A DNA stretch of 64,000 nucleotides from Pimelobacter simplex (GCF_900114845.1 NZ_FOUK01000001.1:658454-722453), one strand, 5' to 3'. Numbered from the stretch's first letter, positions 16,394-24,932 are shown. The notes: generated by a model not told the origin, from the letters alone. Numbers and translations are program-made.

Positions 16394-17248
16394 ATGAACG
16401 GAAATTCAATGACGTTCGACGGCCGTCGGGTGCTGGTCACGGGCGGTGCCCGCGGCCTCGGTGCCGCGATCGCCGCGTCGTTCGCCGGCGCCGGTGCCCG
16501 CGTGGCGGTGTGGGACGCGCCCGGTGCGATGGCGCTCGACTACCCGCTCTCCGGTGCCGCCGAGCTCGACGCGGCCCGGGCCGTGGTGGGCCCGACGGGG
16601 CACGTGGCCGCGGTCGACGTCCGCGACGTCGCGCAGGTGCGGGTTGCGCTGCCCGCCGCCGTCGCCGCGCTCGGCGGCCTCGACGTCGTCGTCTGCGCGG
16701 CGGGGGTGCGCACGGCCGCGACCGCGGCGACGATGAGCGACGCCGCCTGGGACGACGTGGTCGACACCAACCTGCACGGGACCTTCCACGTCCTGCGCGA
16801 GGCGCTGGGCCCCCTGGGGGACTCCGGTCGCGGCCGGATCGTCGTCATCGCCGCCGAGGAGGGACGGCGCGGTGCCTTCGGGCTGAGCCACTACGCCGCC
16901 GCCGCGTGGGCGCAGATCGGGCTGGCCAAGTCGCTGGCCCACGAGGTCGCCGAGCAGGGCACCGCGGTCGGGGTGGTGTGCCCCGGCGTGATGGACACCG
17001 CGATGAGCGCCGACCCGTCGTACTGGGCGGTGCTGCAGGCCGGGCGGGACGGCTCGCTCGCCGTGACCGCTCCCGACCGCGGTGCGGCCGAGCACGCGCT
17101 GCGCGTGCGCCACCCCAGCAGCGCGACCTATGCCGACGTCGGCGCGGTGGTCCGCGCGGTCGAGCAGCTCGTCGCCGAGCCGGGCCTCGACCGGACCGGC
17201 GCCGTCGTCGACGTCTCGGCCGGCCTGGCCGCCACCAACACGGCCTGA
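16394..17248 (+). CDS. SDR-fold protein lacking catalytic Ser and Lys
   Basis: 284 residues with a recognisable SDR nucleotide site (TGGARGLG at about 16-23; CAAG instead of NNAG at 101-104). The active site is eroded: the strand that normally ends in a Ser-Ser pair reads VIAAEEG, and the YxxxK motif reads Y167-AAA-A171, so the lysine is alanine. The tyrosine remains. It may bind NAD(P) without normal catalysis, act as a partner or regulator, or use an unusual mechanism. A promoter 7 bases upstream supports the ATG at 16394. The next ATG at 16409 is a less likely alternative. It is first in the run leading to the mycofactocin-type SDR. Confidence 0.82.
   Translation: MNGNSMTFDGRRVLVTGGARGLGAAIAASFAGAGARVAVWDAPGAMALDYPLSGAAELDAARAVVGPTGHVAAVDVRDVAQVRVALPAAVAALGGLDVVVCAAGVRTAATAATMSDAAWDDVVDTNLHGTFHVLREALGPLGDSGRGRIVVIAAEEGRRGAFGLSHYAAAAWAQIGLAKSLAHEVAEQGTAVGVVCPGVMDTAMSADPSYWAVLQAGRDGSLAVTAPDRGAAEHALRVRHPSSATYADVGAVVRAVEQLVAEPGLDRTGAVVDVSAGLAATNTA
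16395..16408. promoter_or_regulatory. Candidate TetR operator, copy 2, inside the first codons
   Basis: TGAACGGAAATTCA overlaps codons 1-5 of the SDR gene and lies immediately after the predicted transcription start. A bound repressor here would block initiation or escape. It matches copy 1 in 13 of 14 bases. Confidence 0.5.
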
Positions 17249-17256
17249 CCCGGCCA

Positions 17257-17292
17257 CGACACCGACGACACCGACGACACCGACGACATCGA
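17257..17292 (+). repeat. Four 9-bp tandem repeats between SDR genes
   Basis: The unit CGACACCGA occurs three times exactly, and a fourth time with one change, from 17257 to 17292. It fills most of the 54-base spacer and runs into the ribosome-binding site of the next gene. Copy number could vary between strains. Confidence 0.8.
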
Positions 17293-17302
17293 GGAGATGA
17301 CG

Positions 17303-18136
17303 ATGAGGAACTTCGAGGGCCGGACCGCCGTGGTCACCGGCGCCGCCAAGGGGCAGGGGCGCTCGCACGCGATCGCCCTAGCCCAGCGGGGCGCGAACCT
17401 GGTGCTGGTCGACATCGCCGCGCAGATCCCGTGCGCGTCGCGGATGGCCACGCCCGAGGAGCTCGACGAGACCGCGCGCATCGTCGAGTCGCTCGGCGCG
17501 CCGTGCCTGACGCTCAAGGCCGACACCCGCAGCCCCGAGCAGATGCGCGACGTCGTCGCGGCGACCGTCGAGCGGTTCGGCCGGGTCGACGTGCTGCTGG
17601 CCAACGCGGGGATCGCCGCCTTCGGCCCGGTCCGCGAGATGGCCGACGACGTCTGGCGCGATGTCGTCGACGTCAACCTCGGGGGAGTGGCGGCGAGCAT
17701 CCGCGCGGTCGCGCCGGTGATGGCCGCGCAGCGCTCCGGGCGGATCGTCGCGACCGCCTCGTCGGTCGGCCGCGAGGGCGGTCCCAACAATGCCAACTAC
17801 GCGGCGTCCAAGTGGGGTGTGATCGGACTCGTGAAGTCCGTCGCGATCGAGCTGGCTCCCTACGGGGTGACGGTCAACGCGTTCTCGCCGATGTCGGTGT
17901 CGACCGACATGTGCCACAACGACCTGACCTACGGCCTCTTCCGCCCCGACCTGGAGGCGCCCACCACCGACGACGTGCGCGCCACCTTCGCCACCCTCAA
18001 CCCGATGGCCGTGCCGTGGATCGAGGTCGGCGACGCCACCGAGGCCGTCCTCTTCCTCGCCTCCGACGAGGCCCGCTACATCACCGGCACGGCGCTCGAC
18101 GTCGCCGGTGGCTGGAACGCCTTCCACAGCGCCTGA
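17303..18136 (+). CDS. Mycofactocin-coupled SDR family oxidoreductase
   Basis: 277 residues. TGAAKGQGRSHA at residues 12-23, the loop that follows the second strand (VDIAAQI) with an inserted segment rich in charged residues (MATPEELDETARIVE), ANAG at 100-103, and S153/154-Y166-K170 give the signature of the SDR subfamily whose nicotinamide cofactor stays bound and is reoxidised by mycofactocin. Such enzymes oxidise alcohols. GAGGAG at 17291-17296 is correctly spaced for the ATG at 17303; the ATG at 17297 touches it directly and is less likely. No mycofactocin biosynthesis genes are in the window. Confidence 0.87.
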   Translation: MRNFEGRTAVVTGAAKGQGRSHAIALAQRGANLVLVDIAAQIPCASRMATPEELDETARIVESLGAPCLTLKADTRSPEQMRDVVAATVERFGRVDVLLANAGIAAFGPVREMADDVWRDVVDVNLGGVAASIRAVAPVMAAQRSGRIVATASSVGREGGPNNANYAASKWGVIGLVKSVAIELAPYGVTVNAFSPMSVSTDMCHNDLTYGLFRPDLEAPTTDDVRATFATLNPMAVPWIEVGDATEAVLFLASDEARYITGTALDVAGGWNAFHSA

Positions 18137-18178
18137 CCCGCACCCGCTGCCCCACCCCGACCACCAAGGAGCCTCCCC

Positions 18179-19432
18179 GTGACCTTCGACCCGACCGACA
18201 AGCTCTCCGACCTCGCCGCCGGCGGCCCGGCGCTGTTCTTCCCCGACCCGCCCGCCCAGGTCACGTTCAACTTCGACCAGGGCATCGCGGCCGAGGAGAC
18301 CTTCCCGCTCGACGACTTCCGGCGGCTGATGGGCGACGTCCTCGACCGCGACGGCGGCCGCGCGCTGGAGTACATCTCCTTCGGCTACGAGGAGGAGACC
18401 GACCAGATCGTCTACCTGCCGTCGTACATCGAGCTGATGCTGGGGCACACCGGCCTGCGCGAGGAGGTCGCCCGGTGGATCGGGAAGACCCAGCAGGTCG
18501 AGGGCCTCGGCGCGGACAACCTCATCCTCACCTCGGGCTCGGTGCAGGCGATCGCGCTCGCGGTCAACGCGCTCGTCAACCCCGGCGACGGCGTCCTGGT
18601 CGAGAAGGCGACGTTCCCCTACGCCATGCGCTTCATGCAGATGCGCGGCGCCGACATCCGCACCGTCGAGATCGACGAGCACGGACTGGTCGTCGAGTCG
18701 CTCGTCGAGCGGCTCGAGGAGATGCGCCGCGACGGCGTGACGCCCAAGCTGCTCTACGTCATCCCGACGTTCCAGCTGCCCACCTGCGTCGTGATGCCCG
18801 AGGACCGCCGCCGCCGGCTGCTGGAGGTGGCCGAGGAGTACGACTTCGTCATCCTCGAGGACTCGATCTACGCCGACCTGCGCTACGGCGGCGACCCGGT
18901 CCCGTCGCTGCTGAGCATGGACACCGACGGCCGGGTGATCCAGAGCCACGGCTTCTCCAAGGTGCTCGCCCCCGCCCTGCGGATCGGCTGGATCACCGCG
19001 CCCGAGCCCCTCATCCACGCGCTCGCCTCCGTGCGCCAGGACCTCGGCGTCAGCCAGTGGACCTGCCGGATGCTCGAGCAGTACCTGAAGGAGGGCCTGC
19101 TCGACCCGCACATCGAGCGCGCCAACGCCGTCTACCGCCGCAAGCGCGACCTCGCCGTGAAGGCGGTGCGCGAGCACTGCGGCGGCCTGGTCAGCTTCGA
19201 CGTGCCCGACGGCGGCTACTACCTCTGGCTCAGGATCGCCGACAACGTCGACTGGGAGAAGGCGCAGCACGAGGCCGCGATGGCCGGCGTCTTCTGCCGT
19301 CCGGGCGAGAAGTTCCTCGGCCAGGAGGCCGGTCAGGGCTACCTCCGGCTCGCCTACAGCCACGCGCCCGACCACGAGCTCGAGCGCGGGATCAAGGCCC
19401 TCGGTGAGGCGATCGTCGCCAACGCGCGCTGA
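18179..19432 (+). CDS. PLP-dependent aminotransferase (class I/II fold)
   Basis: 417 residues of the fold-type I family related to 2-aminoadipate/aromatic aminotransferases. The PLP lysine is K261 in SHGFSKVLAPALRIGW, D228 and Y231 sit in ILEDSIYADLRY, and the FQLPT segment near residue 200 matches the usual QNPTG-type turn. It lacks the DNA-binding domain of MocR regulators. The GTG at 18179 follows AAGGAG. It sits between a mycofactocin-type SDR and importer 3; an alcohol oxidised to a carbonyl and then transaminated (or an amine deaminated) is a sensible combined role. Confidence 0.88.
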   Translation: MTFDPTDKLSDLAAGGPALFFPDPPAQVTFNFDQGIAAEETFPLDDFRRLMGDVLDRDGGRALEYISFGYEEETDQIVYLPSYIELMLGHTGLREEVARWIGKTQQVEGLGADNLILTSGSVQAIALAVNALVNPGDGVLVEKATFPYAMRFMQMRGADIRTVEIDEHGLVVESLVERLEEMRRDGVTPKLLYVIPTFQLPTCVVMPEDRRRRLLEVAEEYDFVILEDSIYADLRYGGDPVPSLLSMDTDGRVIQSHGFSKVLAPALRIGWITAPEPLIHALASVRQDLGVSQWTCRMLEQYLKEGLLDPHIERANAVYRRKRDLAVKAVREHCGGLVSFDVPDGGYYLWLRIADNVDWEKAQHEAAMAGVFCRPGEKFLGQEAGQGYLRLAYSHAPDHELERGIKALGEAIVANAR

Positions 19433-19544
19433 CCGGCGGCCGACCGGCCGCTGACGCACCACCACCTGCTGTTCCCGGCGCACGCGTCGGGGACGGAGCT
19501 CGGGCGCCCGAAAACACCCGACCCAACCAACGAGAGGAATGCCC

Positions 19545-20687
19545 GTGCCTTCCAACAACCTCCCTCGCGCCCGCCGCCGCGGCGCGGCGGTCGCCGCTCT
19601 GGTGGTCGCCGCCACGGTGGCGCTCGCCGGCTGCAACAGCTCCGACTCCGGCGGTGACGACGGCCCGGCCGCCAGCGGTCCGTGGCTCGACGACGCCAAG
19701 GCCGCCGCCGAGACCGCCGTCAAGGTGCCGACCGAGATCGCCGTCAAGGCGCTCGGCCCGGTCGAGCCGCCCGCGTCCATGACCGTCTACTTCGTCGGCT
19801 GCGACCAGTCGATCCCGGGCTGCGTGGCCCAGGTCGAGGGAGTCCGCCAGGCGACCGAGGCGCTCGGCTTCGACCTGGAGGTCTGCGACGCCAAGAGCGA
19901 TGTCGCGTCCTTCCAGAACTGCATGAGCCAGGCGGTCAACGCCAAGCCCGACGTCATCGTCAACAACGCCCGGCCCTCGGCCGACGCGTCGGAGGCCTAC
20001 GCGAAGGCGCACGAGCTGAAGATCCCGGTGATCGGTCAGTTCACCGCGCAGCTCCCGGACCCCGAGAAGGGCAATACCGTCGAGGTCGGCAACGTCTGCC
20101 AGATCGAGGGCGAGCTGCTGGGGAGCTACATCGTCTCGGAGTCCGGCGGCAAGGCGAACGTCGCGATCTTCGCCGACACCGTCTACCAGTGCAACGGCCA
20201 GCGCGCCGACGGCGTCAAGGCCGCCCTCGAGAAGTGCCCGAGCTGCAAGGTGAGCGTCGACCGGTTCAGCGTCGCGACGGCGCAGACCGACCTGCCGCCC
20301 GCGCTGCAGGCCAAGATCCAGTCCAACCCGCAGCTCAACTGGGTGGTCAGCACGCCCGGGTTCTCGGGGGTGATGGCGGCGGACGCCGTGCGTCAGGCGG
20401 GCAAGGAGGACGCCATCTCCGTCGGCACCTTCGACGGCGACGAGCCCACCCTCGCGCTGGTCCGCCAGGGCGACATCATCAAGGCCGACGTGGCCTCCGG
20501 TGTCTACGAGAACGGCTGGACCGTCGTCGACGCGGCGCTGCGGCTCAAGGCCGGGCAGACCATCCCCGACAACATCGAGAACCCGACCCAGCTCCTGATG
20601 ACCCAGGAGAGCGCGCCCGAGAAGGGCACCTACGAGGGCGCCGACGGCTTCCGCGACCAGTTCCAGGCGCTCTGGGGCGTCAGCTGA
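19545..20687 (+). CDS. Cysteine-rich sugar-type substrate-binding lipoprotein (importer 3)
   Basis: 380 residues from the GTG at 19545, chosen because GAGAGG at 19532-19537 is 7 bases upstream; an ATG two codons earlier is only one base from it. Lipobox VALAGC gives the lipidated cysteine at residue 30. The type-1 binding domain starts at about residue 80 after a longer than usual spacer. It contains nine further cysteines, in FVGCDQ, PGCVAQ, EVCDAK, QNCMSQ, NVCQIE, YQCNGQ and KCPSC, which suggests disulfides or a metal site, rare in this family. It is followed by a matching ATPase and permease. Confidence 0.87.
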   Translation: MPSNNLPRARRRGAAVAALVVAATVALAGCNSSDSGGDDGPAASGPWLDDAKAAAETAVKVPTEIAVKALGPVEPPASMTVYFVGCDQSIPGCVAQVEGVRQATEALGFDLEVCDAKSDVASFQNCMSQAVNAKPDVIVNNARPSADASEAYAKAHELKIPVIGQFTAQLPDPEKGNTVEVGNVCQIEGELLGSYIVSESGGKANVAIFADTVYQCNGQRADGVKAALEKCPSCKVSVDRFSVATAQTDLPPALQAKIQSNPQLNWVVSTPGFSGVMAADAVRQAGKEDAISVGTFDGDEPTLALVRQGDIIKADVASGVYENGWTVVDAALRLKAGQTIPDNIENPTQLLMTQESAPEKGTYEGADGFRDQFQALWGVS

Positions 20688-20718
20688 GCCGACGGCAGCA
20701 GCGAGAGCGGAGACCACG

Positions 20719-22242
20719 ATGACCACGGACGATGCGGCCGCCCTGGAGCTGCGCGGGATCGTCAAGACGTTCCCCGGCCAGCGGGCCCTCGACGGCGTCG
20801 ACTTCACCGTCGCACGCGGCGAGATCCATGCCCTGCTGGGCCACAACGGCTCCGGGAAGTCGACCCTGATCAAGGTGCTCTCCGGGTTCCACCAGCCCGA
20901 CACCGGGCACTGCTCCGTCGCCGGATCGCGGCTGCGGTTCGGCGACGGGGTGGCCGTCAGCCGGGCCGGTGTCCGGATCATCCACCAGGACATCGGTCTG
21001 GTCGACGAGCTGTCGGTGCTGGAGAACCTCCGGCTCGGCGTCGGCACCTACCGGGCCGGCACGCTCGGCGCCATCCGCTGGCGCGACGAGCGTGCCGCGG
21101 CCCGGGCCCGGCTCGACGATCTCGGGCTCGGGCACATCGACCCCGCGGCCGAGGTGGCCGGCCTCTCCGCCGTCGAGCGGACCGAGGTCGCCATCGCCCG
21201 GGCGATCGACGATCCCGACGCGATCCGGGTCCTCGTCCTCGACGAGGCCTCCGCCGCCCTGCCGGAGGAGCAGGTGCAGCACCTGTTCCGGCTGGTCCGC
21301 ACGCTCGCGGCTCGCGGCGTCGGCGTGGTCTACGTGACCCACCGGCTGGAGGAGGTCGTCGACCTCGCCGACCGCGTGACGGTGCTGCGCGACGGCGCCG
21401 TCGTCCTGCAGGAGAGCGTCTCGGCGCTCACCCGCGAGGACCTCGCCCGGGTCATCGCCGGCAGCGAGGTCGAGGCCGTGCACACCTCCGACCGCGCCGC
21501 CGGACGGACGACGGGCGCGCCGGTCCTCGAGCTGGCCGGCGTCGTCGCCGGGCGCGAGCTCGCCGGCGCCAGCCTCACGCTCCGCGAGGGCGAGGTGCTC
21601 GGCGTCGCCGGCCTCGCCGGCTCCGGTGTGCACGAGGTGGTCCGGCTCCTCCAGGGTCGGTCGGCACTGCGGTCGGGCGCGGTGCTGGTCGGCGGCGCTC
21701 CCGTGCCGCGGCCCGGCGTCCGGTCGCTGCGGCGGCTCGGCGTCGCGGTGCTGCCGGGGGAGCGCGACCAGAAGCGGATCACCGGGATGACGCTGGCCGA
21801 GAACATCACGATCGCCGACCTGTCGCCGTACTGGCGCGGCGGGCGGTTCCGGCACCGCGCCGAGCGCGCGGACGCCGTCGCCCTGGTCGAGCGCTACCGG
21901 ATCCGGCCGCCCGACGTGCAGCGTCCGATCGAGCTGCTCAGCGGCGGCAACGCCCAGAAGGCCTACGTGGCGCGGCTCCTGCGCACCGCACCACGGGTGC
22001 TGGTGATGGAGGAGCCCACCCACGGCGTCGATGTCGGCGGCACCGCCGAGATCCTGCGCCTGCTCGTGGAGGCGGCACGCAACGAGGGGACCGCCGTCCT
22101 CCTGTGCTCCTCCGACACCGACGACCTCGCCGCCACCTGTGACCGCGTCCTGGTGCTGCGCGACGGGGTGGTCGCCGACGAACTGACCGACAAGGAGATC
22201 ACCCGTGAGCGAATCGTTGAGCTCTGCTACGCAGCCGGCTGA
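20719..22242 (+). CDS. ABC importer ATPase, RbsA-like tandem domains (importer 3)
   Basis: 507 residues. Domain 1 has Walker A GHNGSGKST at about 44-52, HQDIG Q-loop, signature LSAVERTE and Walker B VLVLDEASAAL. Domain 2 has a GLAGSGVHE remnant P-loop, signature LSGGNAQK and VMEEPTHG, with Glu in place of the usual Asp. The same asymmetric design occurs in importers 1 and 2, but the sequence is distinct. The last 38 bases overlap the permease gene, so translation is coupled. Confidence 0.9.
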   Translation: MTTDDAAALELRGIVKTFPGQRALDGVDFTVARGEIHALLGHNGSGKSTLIKVLSGFHQPDTGHCSVAGSRLRFGDGVAVSRAGVRIIHQDIGLVDELSVLENLRLGVGTYRAGTLGAIRWRDERAAARARLDDLGLGHIDPAAEVAGLSAVERTEVAIARAIDDPDAIRVLVLDEASAALPEEQVQHLFRLVRTLAARGVGVVYVTHRLEEVVDLADRVTVLRDGAVVLQESVSALTREDLARVIAGSEVEAVHTSDRAAGRTTGAPVLELAGVVAGRELAGASLTLREGEVLGVAGLAGSGVHEVVRLLQGRSALRSGAVLVGGAPVPRPGVRSLRRLGVAVLPGERDQKRITGMTLAENITIADLSPYWRGGRFRHRAERADAVALVERYRIRPPDVQRPIELLSGGNAQKAYVARLLRTAPRVLVMEEPTHGVDVGGTAEILRLLVEAARNEGTAVLLCSSDTDDLAATCDRVLVLRDGVVADELTDKEITRERIVELCYAAG

Positions 22243-23242
22243 GGAGGTGACGACGGCCCGCGCCATCGAGCACCGGGCCGGCCGGATCGGCCTCGACCTG
22301 CTCGACCGCTGGGCCGGGCCGCTGCTGCTGGTGGCGATGATCGTCGCGTTCACCATCGCCTCGCCCGGTGTCTTCCTGACGAGCAGCAACCTGCTCGCCG
22401 TCGTCAACAACCAGACGATCACCGCGGTGGTCGCGCTGGGTCTGCTGTTCCCCCTTGCCGCGGGGGTCTTCGACATCTCCATCGGCGGCGTGCTCACGCT
22501 GTCGGTGATCACGTCGGCCTGGACCTTCCAGCAGACGGCGGGCTCGATGCCGGTGCCGCTGGCCATCCTGATCACGCTGGCGGTCGGCGCGACCGCGGGG
22601 CTCGTCAACGCGCTGCTCGTCGTCCGGCTGAGCATCGACCCGTTCATCGTCACGCTCGGTTCGGGCTCGATCTTCCTCGGCGTCTCGCAGCTCGTGGCCA
22701 ACGGCCAGGTCGTCTCGCGCGACATCCCGACGGCGTTCACCGACCTCGGCCGCGGCGAGCTGTTCGGCATCCCGAACCCCATCGTGCTCGTCGTGGTGCT
22801 CGCGCTCATCGTCTTCTACGTGCTGGAGATGACCCCGCTGGGTCGGATGTTCTACGCCACCGGGTTCGGCCGCGAGCAGTCCCGGCTCGCGGGAGTGCCG
22901 ACCAACCGCATCCTGGTGCTGGCCTTCGTCATCTCCGGCTTCTGCGCCTCCCTGGCGGGCCTCGTCTACACCTCGCGGATCGGGACCGGGCAGCCGGACG
23001 TCGGCGCCCAGTACCTGCTGCCGTCGTACGCCGCGGCGTTCCTCGGCTCGACCATGATCAAGCCGGGCCGGTTCAACGTGCCCGGGCAGCTCGTCGGCCT
23101 GGCGATCCTCGCCATCGGCATCAACGGCCTGCAGCTGCAGGGGATCCCGTTCTGGGTGATCTCCACCTTCCAGGGCGGCGCGCTCATCCTCGCCGTCGTG
23201 CTGACCAAGCTCCGCAAGCTCTCCGTCCGCGCCGACGGCTGA
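22205..23242 (+). CDS. ABC importer permease, RbsC family (importer 3)
   Basis: 345 residues, about 8-10 membrane segments, with AAGVFDISIGG near residue 90 as family hallmark and FLGSTMIKPGRF toward the C-terminus. It forms the pore of importer 3. The GTG start at 22205 lies within the ATPase gene. A mycofactocin-type SDR follows 32 bases later behind GAGAAGGAG, so import and oxidation of the substrate appear linked. Confidence 0.9.
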   Translation: MSESLSSATQPAEEVTTARAIEHRAGRIGLDLLDRWAGPLLLVAMIVAFTIASPGVFLTSSNLLAVVNNQTITAVVALGLLFPLAAGVFDISIGGVLTLSVITSAWTFQQTAGSMPVPLAILITLAVGATAGLVNALLVVRLSIDPFIVTLGSGSIFLGVSQLVANGQVVSRDIPTAFTDLGRGELFGIPNPIVLVVVLALIVFYVLEMTPLGRMFYATGFGREQSRLAGVPTNRILVLAFVISGFCASLAGLVYTSRIGTGQPDVGAQYLLPSYAAAFLGSTMIKPGRFNVPGQLVGLAILAIGINGLQLQGIPFWVISTFQGGALILAVVLTKLRKLSVRADG

Positions 23243-23274
23243 GCCTCGATCCCCCTCAGAGAAGGAGAAACGAC

Positions 23275-24108
23275 ATGGGCAAGCTCGACGGCAGGACCGC
23301 GCTGATCACCGGCGCCGCCCGCGGCCAGGGGCGCTCGCACGCCCTGACCCTCGCCGCGGAGGGCGCGAACGTCGTCGCGGTCGACCTCTGTGCCGACCTC
23401 GCGACCATCCCGTACCCCCTCGCCACGCCGGACGACCTCGCCGAGACCAAGGCGCAGGTCGAGGCGCTCGGCGTCGCCTGCCACACGGTGCAGGCCGACG
23501 TCCGCGACACCGACGCGATCGAGGCGGTCGTCGCCGGCGCCGTCGAGCGGTTCGGGTCGCTCGACATCGCCGTCGCCAACGCCGGCGTCTGCGGCTTCGC
23601 GAGGTTCTGGGAGCTCGACGACGCCGCGTGGGACGAGATGATCGGCGTCGACCTCACCGGCGTCTTCAAGACGATGCGCGCCGCGGTGCGGCCGATGCTC
23701 GCGCAGGGACGCGGGCGGATCGTCGCCACGTCGTCGATGGGCGGGCGGATGGGCAACCCCAACCTCGCCCACTACGTCGCCGCCAAGTGGGGGGTGATCG
23801 GGCTGGTCAAGACGCTCGCCCTGGAGGCCGCGTCGTCCGGGATCACCGTCAACGCGGTGTGCCCGGCCACGGTCGACACCGGCATGGTCCACAACGACGC
23901 GCTCTACGGGCTCTTCTGCCCCGACCTCGACGCCCCCACGCGCGACCAGGTCGAGCCGGCGTACGCCGCGATGAGCCCGATGGGCGTCCCGTGGGTCGCG
24001 CCCGAGGACATCTCGAAGGCCGTGCTCTACCTGGTCTCCGACGACGCCCGCTACGTCAGCGGGACGACGATCGACGTCAGCACCGCCGCCTCCGCGGGCA
24101 TGCCGTGA
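23275..24108 (+). CDS. Mycofactocin-coupled SDR family oxidoreductase
   Basis: 277 residues with TGAARGQGRSHA at 12-23, the inserted loop YPLATPDDLAETKAQVE, ANAG at 101-104 and S154-Y167-K171. It is homologous to the SDR at 17303 and belongs to the same mycofactocin-dependent subfamily, so an alcohol dehydrogenase with tightly bound nicotinamide is expected. The TGA overlaps the GTG of the next gene, a RidA protein. Two such enzymes flanking importer 3 suggest two oxidations of the imported compound. Confidence 0.9.
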   Translation: MGKLDGRTALITGAARGQGRSHALTLAAEGANVVAVDLCADLATIPYPLATPDDLAETKAQVEALGVACHTVQADVRDTDAIEAVVAGAVERFGSLDIAVANAGVCGFARFWELDDAAWDEMIGVDLTGVFKTMRAAVRPMLAQGRGRIVATSSMGGRMGNPNLAHYVAAKWGVIGLVKTLALEAASSGITVNAVCPATVDTGMVHNDALYGLFCPDLDAPTRDQVEPAYAAMSPMGVPWVAPEDISKAVLYLVSDDARYVSGTTIDVSTAASAGMP

Positions 24109-24488
24109 GGGGCTTCAACCCGCCGCACCTGCGCTTCGACGGGATGTCGCAGGCGGTGCGCAGCGGCGACTTCGTCGTGCTCTCGGGCCAGGTGGCGCTC
24201 GACGCCTCGGCGCAGATCGCCACCGACGACCCGTACGAGCAGGCCCGCCAGTGCTTCGAGAACATCGGGCTCGCGCTCGCCGAGGCGGGCGCGACGCTCA
24301 CGCAGGTGACCAAGCTCGTCTGCTACCTCACCGACGCGGCGCACTTCCCGTCGTACAGCAAGGCGAAGGGGGAGGCGTTCGCGTCGGGCTCGGCGCCGGC
24401 CAGCACGACCGTCGTCGTCTCGGCGCTGCTCGACCCGCGGATGCTCCTCGAGGTCGAGGCCTGGGCCTACGTCGGCACGGCCGGATAG
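24105..24488 (+). CDS. RidA/YjgF family protein
   Basis: 127 residues from a GTG that overlaps the previous stop (GTGA). Family features include GDFVVLSGQVALD, a central AEAGATLTQVTKLVCYL segment and the C-terminal LLDPRMLLEVEAWA with the conserved arginine. RidA proteins form trimers that hydrolyse reactive enamine/imine intermediates; many relatives in catabolic operons act on specific imines or carbamates. With an aminotransferase and amide hydrolases nearby, imine removal in the same pathway is the likely role. Confidence 0.87.
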   Translation: MRGFNPPHLRFDGMSQAVRSGDFVVLSGQVALDASAQIATDDPYEQARQCFENIGLALAEAGATLTQVTKLVCYLTDAAHFPSYSKAKGEAFASGSAPASTTVVVSALLDPRMLLEVEAWAYVGTAG

Positions 24489-24499
24489 GCCCGGCCGCC

Positions 24500-24922
24500 G
24501 TGCCGTGGTCGCGCCCGACGGTGACGCTCGCCGAGGCGGACGCCGTCCTCCGCCGCGCGCTCGCCGAGGCGTCCGGCCAGGGGCTCGCCGTCGCCGTGGT
24601 CGTCGTCGATCCGGGCGGCGAGCCGGTCCTCGCCGCCCGGATGGACGGCGTCTCCGGGCTCGTGGCCGCCGCCGCCCACGGCAAGGCCCGCACGGCGGCC
24701 GGGCTCGGCGTACCGACGGCGGTGTGGGAGGAGCGCTCGGCCGCGGAGCCGTCGTTCGCGGCGGCCGTCGGCACGGTGCCCGGGTTCACGCCGCTCGCCG
24801 GCGGCGACCTGGTCCGGGTCGGGGGCGAGGTGGTGGGTGCGGTCGGCGTCAGTGGGGGGACGTCGGAGCAGGACGCCGCGATCGCGCGGACGGCGGGGGC
24901 TCAGGGCAGCGATCGTACCTAG
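24500..24922 (+). CDS. GlcG/HbpS-like (DUF336) protein
   Basis: 140 residues from a GTG at 24500, 11 bases after the RidA stop. The pattern TLAEADAVLRRALAEA, AVVVVDPGGEPVLAARMDG, a short HGKARTA segment, GGDLVRVGGEVVGAVGVSGG and a terminal QDAAIARTA matches the GlcG/HbpS family. Some members bind haem, but most are uncharacterised proteins encoded in catabolic operons, often with propanediol, glycolate or aromatic pathways. No signal peptide, so cytoplasmic. It is the last gene of the supercluster. Confidence 0.82.
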   Translation: MPWSRPTVTLAEADAVLRRALAEASGQGLAVAVVVVDPGGEPVLAARMDGVSGLVAAAAHGKARTAAGLGVPTAVWEERSAAEPSFAAAVGTVPGFTPLAGGDLVRVGGEVVGAVGVSGGTSEQDAAIARTAGAQGSDRT

Positions 24923-24932
24923 TCTGGCCGGC

